From CAYVHB01 sp964450865 (GTDB lineage Bacteria > Bacillota > Clostridia > Saccharofermentanales > UBA5734), in the NCBI GenBank assembly GCA_964450865.1, contig CAYVHB010000016.1, forward strand, positions 1-64,000: DNA of 64,000 bases. Direction: 5' to 3'. The position numbers and the translations under genes were made by a program. The notes under the pieces are model-generated. The model was not told the origin of the DNA. It made no database searches and worked only from the letters and a program-made list of their open reading frames with translations. Positions 1-8,349 of the stretch are shown piece by piece. Numbering within the stretch: position 1 is the stretch's first letter; each line of letters opens with the position of its first letter.

Positions 1-86
1 TGATTTTTCAAGGTTCAGGTCACTATTTCAACGTGGGAAAGTTGAGTTAATTATATTACAATTTATTAACCGGAGTTAACTAAAAT

Positions 87-104
87 CATGTCATAATTGG
101 CATG
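87..104. promoter_or_regulatory. Imperfect palindrome, possible operator
   Basis: CATGTCA-TAAT-TGGCATG is an 18-bp inverted repeat with 6 of 7 paired positions, lying in the AT-rich leader about 190 bases before the putative metal exporter at 295. It looks like a site for a dimeric repressor, possibly a metal-sensing one, but it matches no consensus that I recognise. Confidence 0.3.
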
Positions 105-186
105 TTTGAGTGAACATACTTGCCAGGGGATCTGAAGCTCTTTACGGGTCTTCCTGATGTGGTGTAAACTGAATGTGACAAGTTTA

Positions 187-220
187 GGTCAGCCAGCATA
201 TTGTCAATGATTGGCTGGCC
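187..220 (+). other. Leader hairpin before the exporter gene
   Basis: Positions 187-195 pair with 212-220 (nine base pairs, one G-U), enclosing a 16-base loop and followed by only three T residues. It could be a weak terminator of an upstream gene or part of a 5' leader. The rest of 1-294 is AT-rich and holds no gene. I saw no Mn (yybP-ykoY) or NiCo riboswitch core. Confidence 0.3.
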
Positions 221-294
221 TTTCCATTATAAAGGTAAGTAAGCCCTGGTAAATTCATGGCAATTGCCGGGTTCAGAAGGCAGGATGACAGAAT

Positions 295-1473
295 ATGCTT
301 GATACTCTTTTTATCTGTGCTTTTTCCAGTGCATCATCAGCTATCTTCGAGGTTGGTTCGATCATGGCCATCCTGATGCTGATTTTTGGGATCCTTGATT
401 ATCGGCTCGGTGATCGCCTGCGCGCCTTCATCGAGGCCCGGCGCCTCGATCAGCCCTGGGTCATGGCTATTCTGGCCCTGATACCGGTTGATGGCACGTT
501 GCTTTTCCAATTTGCAACCTATCGGAGGCGTTCGATCCGGCTCGGCTCACTGCTCGGTGGCCTGATTGGCATCGGCGAGGAAGCGACCTACCTGATTCTG
601 TCGTACCAGCCCCTGACCTGGCTGACGATTGCGGGGATCAAACTGCTGACAGCAACTGGTTTCGGCGCCCTCCTGAACCGGTTGCCCGGAGCTAAAAAGT
701 GGACGGAACAACTGCATGAGAAAGACAACGCCGTGCTGATGGGCAGTGATACCTTGCAGGCTGATGAGAATTTCCACGAATTACCCGACAAATTCCGCCA
801 TAAGCTGCATCATTTCCGTTATCACATTCTTGGCAAGTTTTTCTGGATCTTCTTCTCGATTGCCTTGCTGCTCGAATTGAGCCTGAATATCTTTGCGAAA
901 ATCAGTGGCCGGGACCTGGATGCACTGCAGGTTCTCGGCATCCCGATGTTTCACTGGCTGGCGATGCTTGGCCTGATGGTGATCGTTATTTACCGGATTG
1001 TCATCACGTTTATCACCCGGGAATTCGGGAAAATATTCGAGCATGAATTTGAGGATACGGGCGACGCGATCGGCGACCTGGCCGAGACCTGCGCCAGTGT
1101 CATTTTGCTGATATTTCTCCTGACCTTTGCGGTGGAAACAACAGTCACCCTGATCGGCACGGACCGTCTGGCCAGCTTTTTTGCCGGCAAAGGCATTTTA
1201 ACCATCGTGATCGGCGCCTTGATCGGCCTGGTCCCGGGAACCGGGGCCTCCCTGGCCTTCACCACATTGTATTTTGTCCTGGCCAAAACCAGTGGCGCGT
1301 TGCCGTTTGCCGCCTTGCTAGCCTGCTCGATCGTGCTGATTGGTGATTCACAGATTGTCGGCAGCCAGCAGATCCGCCATTCCCAGCGTTTCCTGCACAC
1401 AATCACCTTTGCGATCGGCCTGGCCATCGGCCTGATTGTCTACGGCATCCAGGCCGCGGCCGGCTGGCTGTAA
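295..1473 (+). CDS. Putative 10-TM heavy-metal exporter (ArsP_2/PF11449-like)
   Basis: The 392-residue product is a polytopic inner-membrane protein. It has a hydrophobic N-terminal pair of helices, a charged cytosolic loop at about 135-180, and a C-terminal helix bundle. The Gly/Pro-rich motif GLVPGTGASLAFTTLY near residue 310 and the following GDSQIVGSQQIRHSQ segment resemble the paired transmembrane signatures of the 'putative, 10TM heavy-metal exporter' family, where they are thought to line the pathway. Substrate (Mn, As or other) cannot be told from sequence. A weak AGGA lies 11 bases before the ATG. The gene stands alone; a bidirectional terminator follows, and a palindrome and hairpin lie in its leader, so metal-responsive control is plausible but inferred. 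Confidence 0.65.
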   Translation: MLDTLFICAFSSASSAIFEVGSIMAILMLIFGILDYRLGDRLRAFIEARRLDQPWVMAILALIPVDGTLLFQFATYRRRSIRLGSLLGGLIGIGEEATYLILSYQPLTWLTIAGIKLLTATGFGALLNRLPGAKKWTEQLHEKDNAVLMGSDTLQADENFHELPDKFRHKLHHFRYHILGKFFWIFFSIALLLELSLNIFAKISGRDLDALQVLGIPMFHWLAMLGLMVIVIYRIVITFITREFGKIFEHEFEDTGDAIGDLAETCASVILLIFLLTFAVETTVTLIGTDRLASFFAGKGILTIVIGALIGLVPGTGASLAFTTLYFVLAKTSGALPFAALLACSIVLIGDSQIVGSQQIRHSQRFLHTITFAIGLAIGLIVYGIQAAAGWL

Positions 1474-1596
1474 GCCTGAATCAGACGGGCAGGTCCGCCA
1501 CAGCCGAGGTGCGGCCGCGGGACCGGGTGTTCGTTTCCATTCAGCATATATGATCGAAATATATGATCGCATTTTCATGAAAAATGCTGGAGAATC

Positions 1597-1628
1597 AAAA
1601 AAGCCCGCCAGTTCTGGCGAGCTTTTTT
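1597..1628. terminator. Bidirectional intrinsic terminator
   Basis: An A6/T6-flanked stem (AAAAAAGCCCGCCAG pairing with CTGGCGaGCTTTTTT, two-base loop) separates the plus-strand exporter from the two minus-strand tRNA genes and can serve both. Confidence 0.85.
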
Positions 1629-1649
1629 GATGTGCATCTACCTGCACGG

Positions 1650-1734
1650 TGGTGGGGGAAGGTGGATTCGAACCACCGAAGTCGTCGACAACAGATTTAC
1701 AGTCTGCCCCCATTGGCCGCTCGGGAATTCCCCC
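1650..1734 (-). tRNA. tRNA-Tyr (GTA)
   Basis: An 85-base class II tRNA with acceptor GGGGGAA/TTCCCCC, an anticodon loop reading CTGTAAA (anticodon GTA), a long variable arm, a TTCGAAT T-loop, discriminator A and an encoded CCA. It is the second gene of a Met-Tyr pair transcribed from the promoter at 1879-1908, with the terminator at 1597-1628 just downstream. Confidence 0.95.
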
Positions 1735-1762
1735 ATATTTGTATGCAGTTGTAAAGGTATTC

Positions 1763-1839
1763 TGGTGGGCCATCAGGGACTTGAACCCCGGACCGACCGG
1801 TTATGAGCCGGCTGCTCTGACCGACTGAGCTAATGGCCC
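1763..1839 (-). tRNA. tRNA-Met (CAT), elongator type
   Basis: A 77-base cloverleaf with acceptor GGGCCAT/ATGGCCC, anticodon CAT in the loop between GCCGG and CCGGT, and encoded CCA. The paired first acceptor position argues for elongator rather than initiator tRNA; a TilS-modified tRNA-Ile2 is less likely from the overall sequence. Confidence 0.9.
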
Positions 1840-1878
1840 ATGTCGCCGACTGCTCTGCATCTCGCAGCGACAAGGGGT

Positions 1879-1908
1879 ATTATAGGCAATCGGGGGGTAC
1901 TTTGTCAA
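1879..1908 (-). promoter_or_regulatory. Sigma-A promoter of the tRNA-Met/tRNA-Tyr pair
   Basis: On the minus strand a perfect TTGACA (1903-1908) and a perfect TATAAT (1879-1884) are separated by 18 bases, and the first tRNA base lies 40 bases downstream of the -10 box. Confidence 0.85.
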
Positions 1909-2083
1909 GCGCTTCGCCAGGCTTTTACAAAATTTCTTGATCCGGCAGACTGAAGTCAGATCATTGTGCCGGATTCACAATCACTATCCTGATCCAGGTT
2001 CCCAGGTTCGGAACCTGGTCACTTTTGAGGAACTTGGTTTCTCCGCAAGCCTGGTTGCCCCGGCTGGCCGGCTTTCCCGATAC

Positions 2084-2125
2084 CCGGGCTGTCTACCAAC
2101 CTGATGATTCAGGCAGACAGCCCGG
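2084..2125 (-). terminator. Hairpin downstream of murD
   Basis: An 11-bp perfect stem (CCGGGCTGTCT at 2084-2094 with AGACAGCCCGG at 2115-2125) lies 23 bases past the murD stop. It has no U tract, so it may stabilise the mRNA end rather than terminate. The remainder of 1840-2147 holds only the tRNA promoter and a short direct repeat of CCCGGCTATA near 2122-2143. Confidence 0.4.
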
Positions 2126-2147
2126 CTATACATCCCGGCTATACCGA

Positions 2148-3572
2148 TCAGACCAGCTGGCGCACGAGATCCTTGAACAGGTTGCCGCGCTCTTCGAAGT
2201 GGCGAAATTTGTCATAGCTGGTACCAGCCGGCGAAAGGACGACAATTTCGCCGGGCTGGGCGATCTCCCGGGCTTTCCAGACGGCGTCGCGATATTCGTC
2301 ACAATGAATGACCGTCAGGTCTTCCCAGCGGGCTCCGCCGAAGCTGCATTCACGACGCAGGTTCTCCTCGATCAGGCCGGCATTTTCACCGCAGAGAATG
2401 ATCTTGCGGGCTACCGAAACGATGGCTTCGCCCAGGCCGGTGTAGTCGCTTTTCTTGTCCTTGCCGCCGGCAATCAGGACCACCTTCTCCTGCCGTTCGG
2501 CCAGGGCCCGCAGAGCGGCCTTGGTCCGGGTCGGGCTGGTGTCAATCGAGCTGTTGTAATAACGCACCTGGTCCAGTTCGCGGACCAGTTCAAGGCGGTG
2601 TTCAACCCCGCCGAAGGTCGTGGCGACCGCCCGGATGGCCTGGGGCTGGACATAAGGCATGGTGGCTGCGATGGCAGCCAGGTAATTTTCGATATTATGT
2701 TTGCCGGGGATAACGATCTCGCCAGCGCGGACGATAGGTGTCTCCTCGCCCCGATCGCGCCAGGTCAGCATATCGCCGATGACCACCGCGCCAGTCTCGA
2801 TGGTCTGGTCCTTGCGGCTGAAATAGCGGACGGTGCCGCGGGCTTCCGGCCCCATGGAACGCGTGACATAATTGCTGGCATTGAGGATCAGCTCGCCAAA
2901 GAATGGCTGATAAAGATAGATATTCTTCTTGGCGTCGATATATTCCTGGAAATCCTTGTGCACGTCCAGATGATTGGGCGTAATGTTGGTAATGACGCTG
3001 ACGTCAGTACTCTTGCGCATGCTCATCAGCTGGAAGCTCGACAGTTCCAGCACGACCATATCCTCCGGCCGGATCGTGTCAATGCGGTCAAGCAAAGGCG
3101 TCCCGATATTGCCACCCAGATGGACTGTGTAGCCGGCCTGCTTGAGAATGAGGCTGATCAGGGTCGTCGTGGTCGTCTTGCCGTCGCTGCCCGTAATGCC
3201 AAACATCCGGGCCGGGCAGAGCTCCATGAAGACTTCCATTTCCGAAGTGATAACGGCTCCGCGTTCCCGTTCGGCCAGCAGCTCCGGCAGGTCCCAGCGC
3301 ATTTTGGGGGTACGGAAGATGATGTCAAAGCCGACCAGGCCCTTGAGGTAGTCCTGGCCAACTGACCAGTTCAGAGAGATACCTTCGGCTGCAAATGACT
3401 CCCGGGTCCGGCTGAGCACGGGATCATCCGGCCCGAGTATATCAAAGGCTGTAATCTGGGCGCCGAGCTGGGCAATATAGCGAATCAGGGGCCGGTTGCT
3501 GATACCGATACCCAGAACCGCGACCTTTTTATCCTTGAGCATGGACTTGAATACAGCCAGTCTGTTTTCCAT
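2148..3572 (-). CDS. murD: UDP-N-acetylmuramoyl-L-alanine--D-glutamate ligase
   Basis: The cytosolic Mur ligase that adds D-glutamate to UDP-MurNAc-L-Ala in peptidoglycan precursor synthesis. The 474 residues match the family length. An N-terminal Rossmann-like UDP-binding domain (VAVLGIGISNRP near residue 20) precedes the ATP-binding P-loop GITGSDGKTTTTTL near 125, which has SD where TN is usual, then the central ligase domain (ITPNHLDVH) and the C-terminal Rossmann domain (IAGGKDK, LSPAGTSYDKF). AGGAGG lies seven bases before the ATG. It is monocistronic here, not inside a dcw cluster, which is a little unusual for this gene. Confidence 0.95.
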   Translation of the reverse strand: MENRLAVFKSMLKDKKVAVLGIGISNRPLIRYIAQLGAQITAFDILGPDDPVLSRTRESFAAEGISLNWSVGQDYLKGLVGFDIIFRTPKMRWDLPELLAERERGAVITSEMEVFMELCPARMFGITGSDGKTTTTTLISLILKQAGYTVHLGGNIGTPLLDRIDTIRPEDMVVLELSSFQLMSMRKSTDVSVITNITPNHLDVHKDFQEYIDAKKNIYLYQPFFGELILNASNYVTRSMGPEARGTVRYFSRKDQTIETGAVVIGDMLTWRDRGEETPIVRAGEIVIPGKHNIENYLAAIAATMPYVQPQAIRAVATTFGGVEHRLELVRELDQVRYYNSSIDTSPTRTKAALRALAERQEKVVLIAGGKDKKSDYTGLGEAIVSVARKIILCGENAGLIEENLRRECSFGGARWEDLTVIHCDEYRDAVWKAREIAQPGEIVVLSPAGTSYDKFRHFEERGNLFKDLVRQLV

Positions 3573-3735
3573 TACTTATTCCTCCTGAGTGAAATCGGCG
3601 GGTCGAAATCAGGTATCGGGGATTTTACCCGATGTATTGTCAAAGGTTTTGCCGCCATGCGTCGGACTGACGAAGCAGCCCTGACCTTATTGTCGCAGAC
3701 TGAAAAATTTTTTCAATAAAAATCTTGAAAAGGGG

Positions 3736-3764
3736 TTGCTTTTTTTAGTCCGGCAGGTTAAGAT
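3736..3764 (+). promoter_or_regulatory. Promoter of tRNA-Leu
   Basis: TTGCTT (3736-3741), a 17-base spacer and TAAGAT (3759-3764) lie 12 bases before the tRNA. Confidence 0.55.
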
Positions 3765-3776
3765 AATGAACGTCCC

Positions 3777-3863
3777 GCGGAGGTGGCGGAATTGGCAGAC
3801 GCGCTAGATTCAGGTTCTAGTGGCCGTAAGGTTGTGCAGGTTCAAGTCCTGTTCTCCGCACCA
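3777..3863 (+). tRNA. tRNA-Leu (CAG)
   Basis: An 87-base class II tRNA: acceptor GCGGAGG/TCTCCGC, anticodon stem CTAGA/TCTAG with loop TTCAGGT (anticodon CAG), long variable arm, GTTCAAGTC T-loop and encoded CCA. Confidence 0.95.
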
Positions 3864-3867
3864 GAAG

Positions 3868-3917
3868 CCGGGCAGTCCATAAGCACAAGCAAGTGCAAGT
3901 GACTGCCCGGTTTTTTT
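3868..3917 (+). terminator. Terminator after tRNA-Leu
   Basis: CCGGGCAGTC pairs with GACTGCCCGG, followed by seven T residues, five bases beyond the tRNA CCA. Confidence 0.9.
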
Positions 3918-4023
3918 ATTTCGTCAATGACTTCATTTTACTGATCCAATCCTTTTGGGTTCCTGTCAGCCTGATTCAGTTGGCCTGGCTTATCCTGTTT
4001 GTCCCCTTCTACCGGCTTCACCA

Positions 4024-4052
4024 TTGCTGTCAGGCCGGAGCTCGGCTACAAT
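4024..4052 (+). promoter_or_regulatory. Candidate promoter for the GNAT-like gene
   Basis: TTGCTG (4024-4029), 17 bases, then TACAAT (4047-4052). It would give a leader of about 150 bases before the start at 4211. Otherwise 3918-4210 shows no credible gene; the short open frames there have no recognisable product. Confidence 0.4.
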
Positions 4053-4210
4053 GAAAGCCAGGATATTGCTGCTGGCGGCTATTCAAGGCCCCCGGGTATG
4101 CTGTTGGCGGCCATTGAGAAGCACAGAAATTACTGCAGGCAAGAAAATGAAATCCCGGTACACGGCACGTGGCAGGCAAGCATCTGCCAGAAAGGGTGGG
4201 TAGCCGTTCC

Positions 4211-5428
4211 ATGTCAAAGCAAGGATCCCCCTCCGGCATGATGCCCGATTCAGGACAGGCTAACGCGAATCCGGTCTGGTTCACAGCCGGCGATTATCAG
4301 GCTCGTGAGGCTATTTCACGACAGCAGCGCCAGGCTTTCATTGACCTGCCCTATCGTCTGTATCGCCATGATGCCAATTATGTACCGCCCCTGCGCAGCC
4401 AGATGATCGGGCTGTTCGATCCGCAACAGAACGCCTTGCTGGCCAGGGGGCCTTTCGTCCTGTTGCTCTGCTATCGCCGGCGCCAGGTCGTCGGCCGGGT
4501 CCTGGCCGGCATTGACCTGGCCTATGATCAGGCCAATCACTATCACTCGGCCTGGTTTAGCCTGTTTGAGTCCGAAGCCGACCAGCAGGCGGCCCGGACA
4601 TTGCTGGCCGGCCTGACGCACTGGGCCCGGGCCAGGGGTGCCGGATTCCTGCGCGGCCCGGAGCCGGCTGATGGTGGTGATACCTGCAAGGGGCTGCTGG
4701 TCAAGGGCTTTGACGGCCCGCCGGCCCTGAAAAACAGCTACAATCCACCGTGGTATGCCGATTTTTTTGAGCAGCAGGGTTTTCGCAAGCTGCGTGATTT
4801 GTATGCCTATTACCTGACAGTCGACCAGGTGGAGCGACCAAAGGACGCTGAAGTGCTGGCTTATGCGATGAAACGGTATGGTTATCATGTTGATACAATC
4901 AATCTGGATAATCTGGAACCGGATCTGGTCGCGATCACGGAAATCCTGCGTCAGACCGTGGTGACCTGGCAGGATGAGCATGCCGAGATGCCTGACCTGG
5001 CCGCGGTGCGCAAGATGGCACAGGCCATGCTGCCGATTGCCGATCCACAACTGATCTGCCTGGCCCGCACCGACGCCGGCCGTCCGATCGGTTTCACCGT
5101 AGCCCTGCCCGACTATAATCAGGTTTTTCGCCGGATTCGTGATGGCCGCCTCTGGCCCTTCGGCTTGCTCAAGATTCTCTACTATCGGCGCAAAATCACA
5201 GCCGTGCGGGTCTTCATGCAGTTTGTAGTGCCCGATTACCACCGGAAAGCTGTCAACAATGCCATGTTTGCCCAGATGATCGCAACCGCGCGACGCAAGG
5301 GCTATATGAGCGGCGACGGCTCGACAATCGGTGAAACCAACCTGGAATCCCGGCGCAGTGTCGAACGCCTCGGTGGTGTGCCCTATCGGACCTATCGCAT
5401 CTATAAGAAGCAAATTGTCGATGACTGA
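4211..5428 (+). CDS. GNAT-fold N-acyltransferase family protein
   Basis: The 405-residue soluble protein has the layout of a large clostridial/actinobacterial acyl-CoA N-acyltransferase family: an N-terminal signature like FIDLPYRLYRHDANYVPPLR (about residues 38-57), a central segment with FEQQGFRKLRDLYAYYL, and a C-terminal GNAT half (GRPIGFTVALPD, then GDGSTIGETNLESRRSVERLGG). Enzyme substrate is unknown. I start at the ATG at 4211, which has GGGTGG about ten bases upstream, rather than the in-frame GTG at 4169. The next gene starts about 100 bases later on the same strand. Confidence 0.65.
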   Translation: MSKQGSPSGMMPDSGQANANPVWFTAGDYQAREAISRQQRQAFIDLPYRLYRHDANYVPPLRSQMIGLFDPQQNALLARGPFVLLLCYRRRQVVGRVLAGIDLAYDQANHYHSAWFSLFESEADQQAARTLLAGLTHWARARGAGFLRGPEPADGGDTCKGLLVKGFDGPPALKNSYNPPWYADFFEQQGFRKLRDLYAYYLTVDQVERPKDAEVLAYAMKRYGYHVDTINLDNLEPDLVAITEILRQTVVTWQDEHAEMPDLAAVRKMAQAMLPIADPQLICLARTDAGRPIGFTVALPDYNQVFRRIRDGRLWPFGLLKILYYRRKITAVRVFMQFVVPDYHRKAVNNAMFAQMIATARRKGYMSGDGSTIGETNLESRRSVERLGGVPYRTYRIYKKQIVDD

Positions 5429-5531
5429 TCAGCCTGATCTGGCAATTGCCCGGTTGAGGCCTGACAGTTCAATGAAAAAACCAGATTGGGCCAGCGGAAT
5501 CAGCTGCCCAGGACGATGAAAGTGCGCCAGG

Positions 5532-8336
5532 ATGAAGCAGCCCCAACAGAATCTGCCCGATGAAAAAAACCGGCCGGATCAGGAACCGCCTGAATCAAAG
5601 AGCCAGCCCCTCGCTGAGGAGCAAGCCCGTCCCACCGCGCCTGTCGTACCCGTTGCCGTGCGGGCTCTGGCTGAAGCGATTCACCGCCAGGGTGGCCTGG
5701 CCGGGCCCGCCTATGGCGGTGTCAGCGGCCCGACCGGAACCCGCCTGCACCAGCAGTTATTCAGCCGCCTGCGCGAAAAATATGGCGCCGGCCGTGTGCA
5801 GGCCGAGGTCTTGCTCGGCGCTTATTTCCATCTGGATACGCTGACGCTCAAGGTCAGCGGCCGTTGTGATGCCCTGATCCTGGCCGCCGGCGGCCGGTCC
5901 CTGGTCAATTCAAATGCCCGTTCAGAAAATAATCCCCTCACCAGCGCTAAAAACAACACCTTCACCGGTCCAGCAGGCGATTCTCCCGCCGGTCCAGCAG
6001 GCGATTCTCCCGCCGGTCCAGCCGGCGATTCCGATGTTGCCGGCTTGCTACCTTGCCTGATTGAAGCCAAGAGCTTTGCCGGATCACCGGCTCACCTGCC
6101 CGAACAGGGTGAACCCCTGCATTGGGCCCAGGTCATGCTGTACGGTCATCTTTATCTGCAAGCCCATCCCGCCGCATCCCTGCGGCTGGGCCTTTTCTAT
6201 TTATCAGCCGAAACCGCAGCAGTGATCGAATGGTACCGCACCTGCCAGGCCAGCGAGCTGCATGATTTCTTCACGCGGACTTGCCAGGCTTTTGCCCGGC
6301 TGGCTGCCAATCTCATTACCAGCCGTCGTCTGCGCGATGACAGCGCCCGTCGCTGTCCCTTCCCCTACCCGAGCCTGCGCCTGGGCCAGAAACGCCTGAT
6401 GCAGGAGGTGATTGGCGCAGTCCGGCAAAAAGGAGTCTTGTTCGTGCAGGCACCAACCGGTACCGGCAAGACCATGTCGGTGCTGTTCCCGGCGATCAGG
6501 GCCCTGGCCCACCACCTGGCCGACCACGTTTTTTACCTGACCGCCATGACCTCAACCCGCATCGTAGCCGAGAAAGCGCTGGACGATTTAAGGGCCAGCG
6601 GGCTTTATCTGCGCAGCCTGACCTTGCAGGCCAAAGAAAAAATCTGCCTGGAGCCGGATCTTTATTGTGATACCCAGCTGTGTCCGCTGGCCATCCATTA
6701 CTATGATAATCTGCCCGGGGCCCTCAACCAGCTGCTGGCTTTAAGCCAGGTCCGGGCTGAAGACCTGGTCAGCGCAGCCCGCCAGCATGCTGTCTGCCCT
6801 TTTGAATTGTCGCTTGACCTGGCCTTGTATTGCGATGTGATCATCGGTGATTACAATTATGCCTTTGATCCGCGCGTGCAGCTGGAGCGATTTTTCGCGC
6901 CACCCGACATGCACCACCTGCTGCTGGTCGATGAAGCGCATAACTTGCCCGCCCGCTCCCGGGAAATGTACAGTGCCAGTATCGGGGAAAATGTCCTGCT
7001 GCAGGCCGCGGCCAGCCTGGCTGGCCAGATGCCCTTGCTGGAATCCTTGCTGGCTCAGTTGCTGCGTTATTGCCAGCTCTTGCGCCAGGGTCTTATTGAA
7101 GGACACGGTTTTTCCGTCGTGGAAAAAGAGCTGGCGGCATCCGGCATGCATGCCGACAATTTCACGGCCATGCGTGAAAAGCCGGCTGCCTTGCTGAGCC
7201 TGCTGGGGCGGGTTGTTTTCTTCAGCCGCCAGTTCCTGGATGATAATCCCGATTTCCCGGAAAAAAAGCAGGTCCTGGACCTGCTGCTGACGGCCCATTT
7301 CTTCAGCCGGGTGGCTGATGAGTACTTTGGCCCGGCCTACGTCACGACAGCCCAGGTCACCAGCATCGAGGCTGCCAGCACCCAGAACAGCAGTGCCCGG
7401 GTTAATAAGAGGGACACGAGCAGCCAGGCCAGCAGTAGCCGCGTCAATAGTGGCGGGATGAATGGTAGCAGCCTGGACCGTGCAGACCAGCTGATCATCA
7501 CCCTGATGTGTCTCGACGCCGCATCCCAGCTGACCGCCATTTACAATAACCGCCACCCGGTCGTGTTTTTTTCGGCGACCCTGTCGCCGCTTTCCTATTA
7601 CGTTGGCCTGCTCGACAGCCAGGCCACCCAGCATCTGCCGGAACAGCTGCTGCTGCCGTCGCCCTTCCCAATGGAAAATCTCCTGGTAATCAGCTACACC
7701 GGCCTGTCGATCCGATACCAGGACCGTACTGCGACCTTGCAGCCAGCCATCGAGCTGATCTTGCAGGTCATCCGCCAGCGTGTCGGCAATTATCTGGTCT
7801 TTGTCCCGTCCTATGCCTATCTCAGCCAGCTGCGCCAGCTGCTGCGGGCCCGGACCGACCTGGCTGACCTGGACTGTCTGTTGCAGATCCCGGGCATGAC
7901 TGAGGCCCAGAAACAGCGTTATCTGCGCCGCTTCGAGACTTTTGGCCAGCGGACCTTGCTGGCCCTGGCTGTCATGGGCAGCCTGTTCAACGAAGGCATC
8001 GACCTGGGGGGCGAGCGGCTGACCGGGGTGATCATCGTCGGCGTCGGCTTGCCCCAGCTAAGCCCGGAACGCGAACTGCTGCGGCAGTACTATGCTGAAC
8101 AGCTGGGCAGTGGCTATGAATACGCCTATCTCTTCCCGGGCTTCAACAAAGTCCAGCAGGCGGCGGGCCGCGTGATCCGCAGCGAGACCGACCGCGGCTT
8201 TGTCCTGCTGGTTGACGACCGTTACCAGCGGCCCGAGTACCACCAGCTTTATCCGCACGAATGGCACCCCTTGCAGCTTGACCAGCCATCCCAGGTTATC
8301 GCGGCAATCCATGAGTTCTGGACCGCGACGACTTAA
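5532..8336 (+). CDS. PD-(D/E)XK nuclease-XPD/DinG-type helicase fusion
   Basis: The 934-residue product is a superfamily 2 5'-3' DNA helicase of the Rad3/XPD/DinG group with an N-terminal nuclease. The nuclease core is visible as D113 (GRCDALI), E178-x-K180 (IEAK) and Q200-xxxYGHLY. The helicase has Walker A APTGTGKT at 307-314, four cysteines of the iron-sulfur domain (KIC at 372, then YC, LC and VCPF), DEAH at 467-470 and the C-terminal motif VI QAAGRVIRSETDRG. Expected role: unwinding and trimming of DNA in repair or replication stress. Two low-complexity insertions are unusual: a Gly/Pro/Ala/Asp repeat inside the nuclease (about 145-168) and an Asn/Ser-rich stretch near 615-650. The Shine-Dalgarno is weak. 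The gene converges with the methyltransferase, only 13 bases apart. Confidence 0.85.
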   Translation: MKQPQQNLPDEKNRPDQEPPESKSQPLAEEQARPTAPVVPVAVRALAEAIHRQGGLAGPAYGGVSGPTGTRLHQQLFSRLREKYGAGRVQAEVLLGAYFHLDTLTLKVSGRCDALILAAGGRSLVNSNARSENNPLTSAKNNTFTGPAGDSPAGPAGDSPAGPAGDSDVAGLLPCLIEAKSFAGSPAHLPEQGEPLHWAQVMLYGHLYLQAHPAASLRLGLFYLSAETAAVIEWYRTCQASELHDFFTRTCQAFARLAANLITSRRLRDDSARRCPFPYPSLRLGQKRLMQEVIGAVRQKGVLFVQAPTGTGKTMSVLFPAIRALAHHLADHVFYLTAMTSTRIVAEKALDDLRASGLYLRSLTLQAKEKICLEPDLYCDTQLCPLAIHYYDNLPGALNQLLALSQVRAEDLVSAARQHAVCPFELSLDLALYCDVIIGDYNYAFDPRVQLERFFAPPDMHHLLLVDEAHNLPARSREMYSASIGENVLLQAAASLAGQMPLLESLLAQLLRYCQLLRQGLIEGHGFSVVEKELAASGMHADNFTAMREKPAALLSLLGRVVFFSRQFLDDNPDFPEKKQVLDLLLTAHFFSRVADEYFGPAYVTTAQVTSIEAASTQNSSARVNKRDTSSQASSSRVNSGGMNGSSLDRADQLIITLMCLDAASQLTAIYNNRHPVVFFSATLSPLSYYVGLLDSQATQHLPEQLLLPSPFPMENLLVISYTGLSIRYQDRTATLQPAIELILQVIRQRVGNYLVFVPSYAYLSQLRQLLRARTDLADLDCLLQIPGMTEAQKQRYLRRFETFGQRTLLALAVMGSLFNEGIDLGGERLTGVIIVGVGLPQLSPERELLRQYYAEQLGSGYEYAYLFPGFNKVQQAAGRVIRSETDRGFVLLVDDRYQRPEYHQLYPHEWHPLQLDQPSQVIAAIHEFWTATT
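5965..6036 (+). repeat. Three tandem 24-bp in-frame repeats
   Basis: Copies begin at 5965, 5989 and 6013 and encode GPAGDSPA-type units inserted between the D and ExK motifs of the nuclease domain. The third copy has diverged by a few bases. Confidence 0.85.
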
Positions 8337-8349
8337 AATAGCTTTCTGA

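Noticed and set aside
1..294. Mn or NiCo riboswitch before the metal exporter
   Set aside because: The conserved loop sequences of both classes are missing; only a simple hairpin is seen.
2025..3365. Plus-strand open frame of 446 codons
   Set aside because: It lies entirely opposite murD, has no family motif and reflects high-GC codon bias on the opposite strand.
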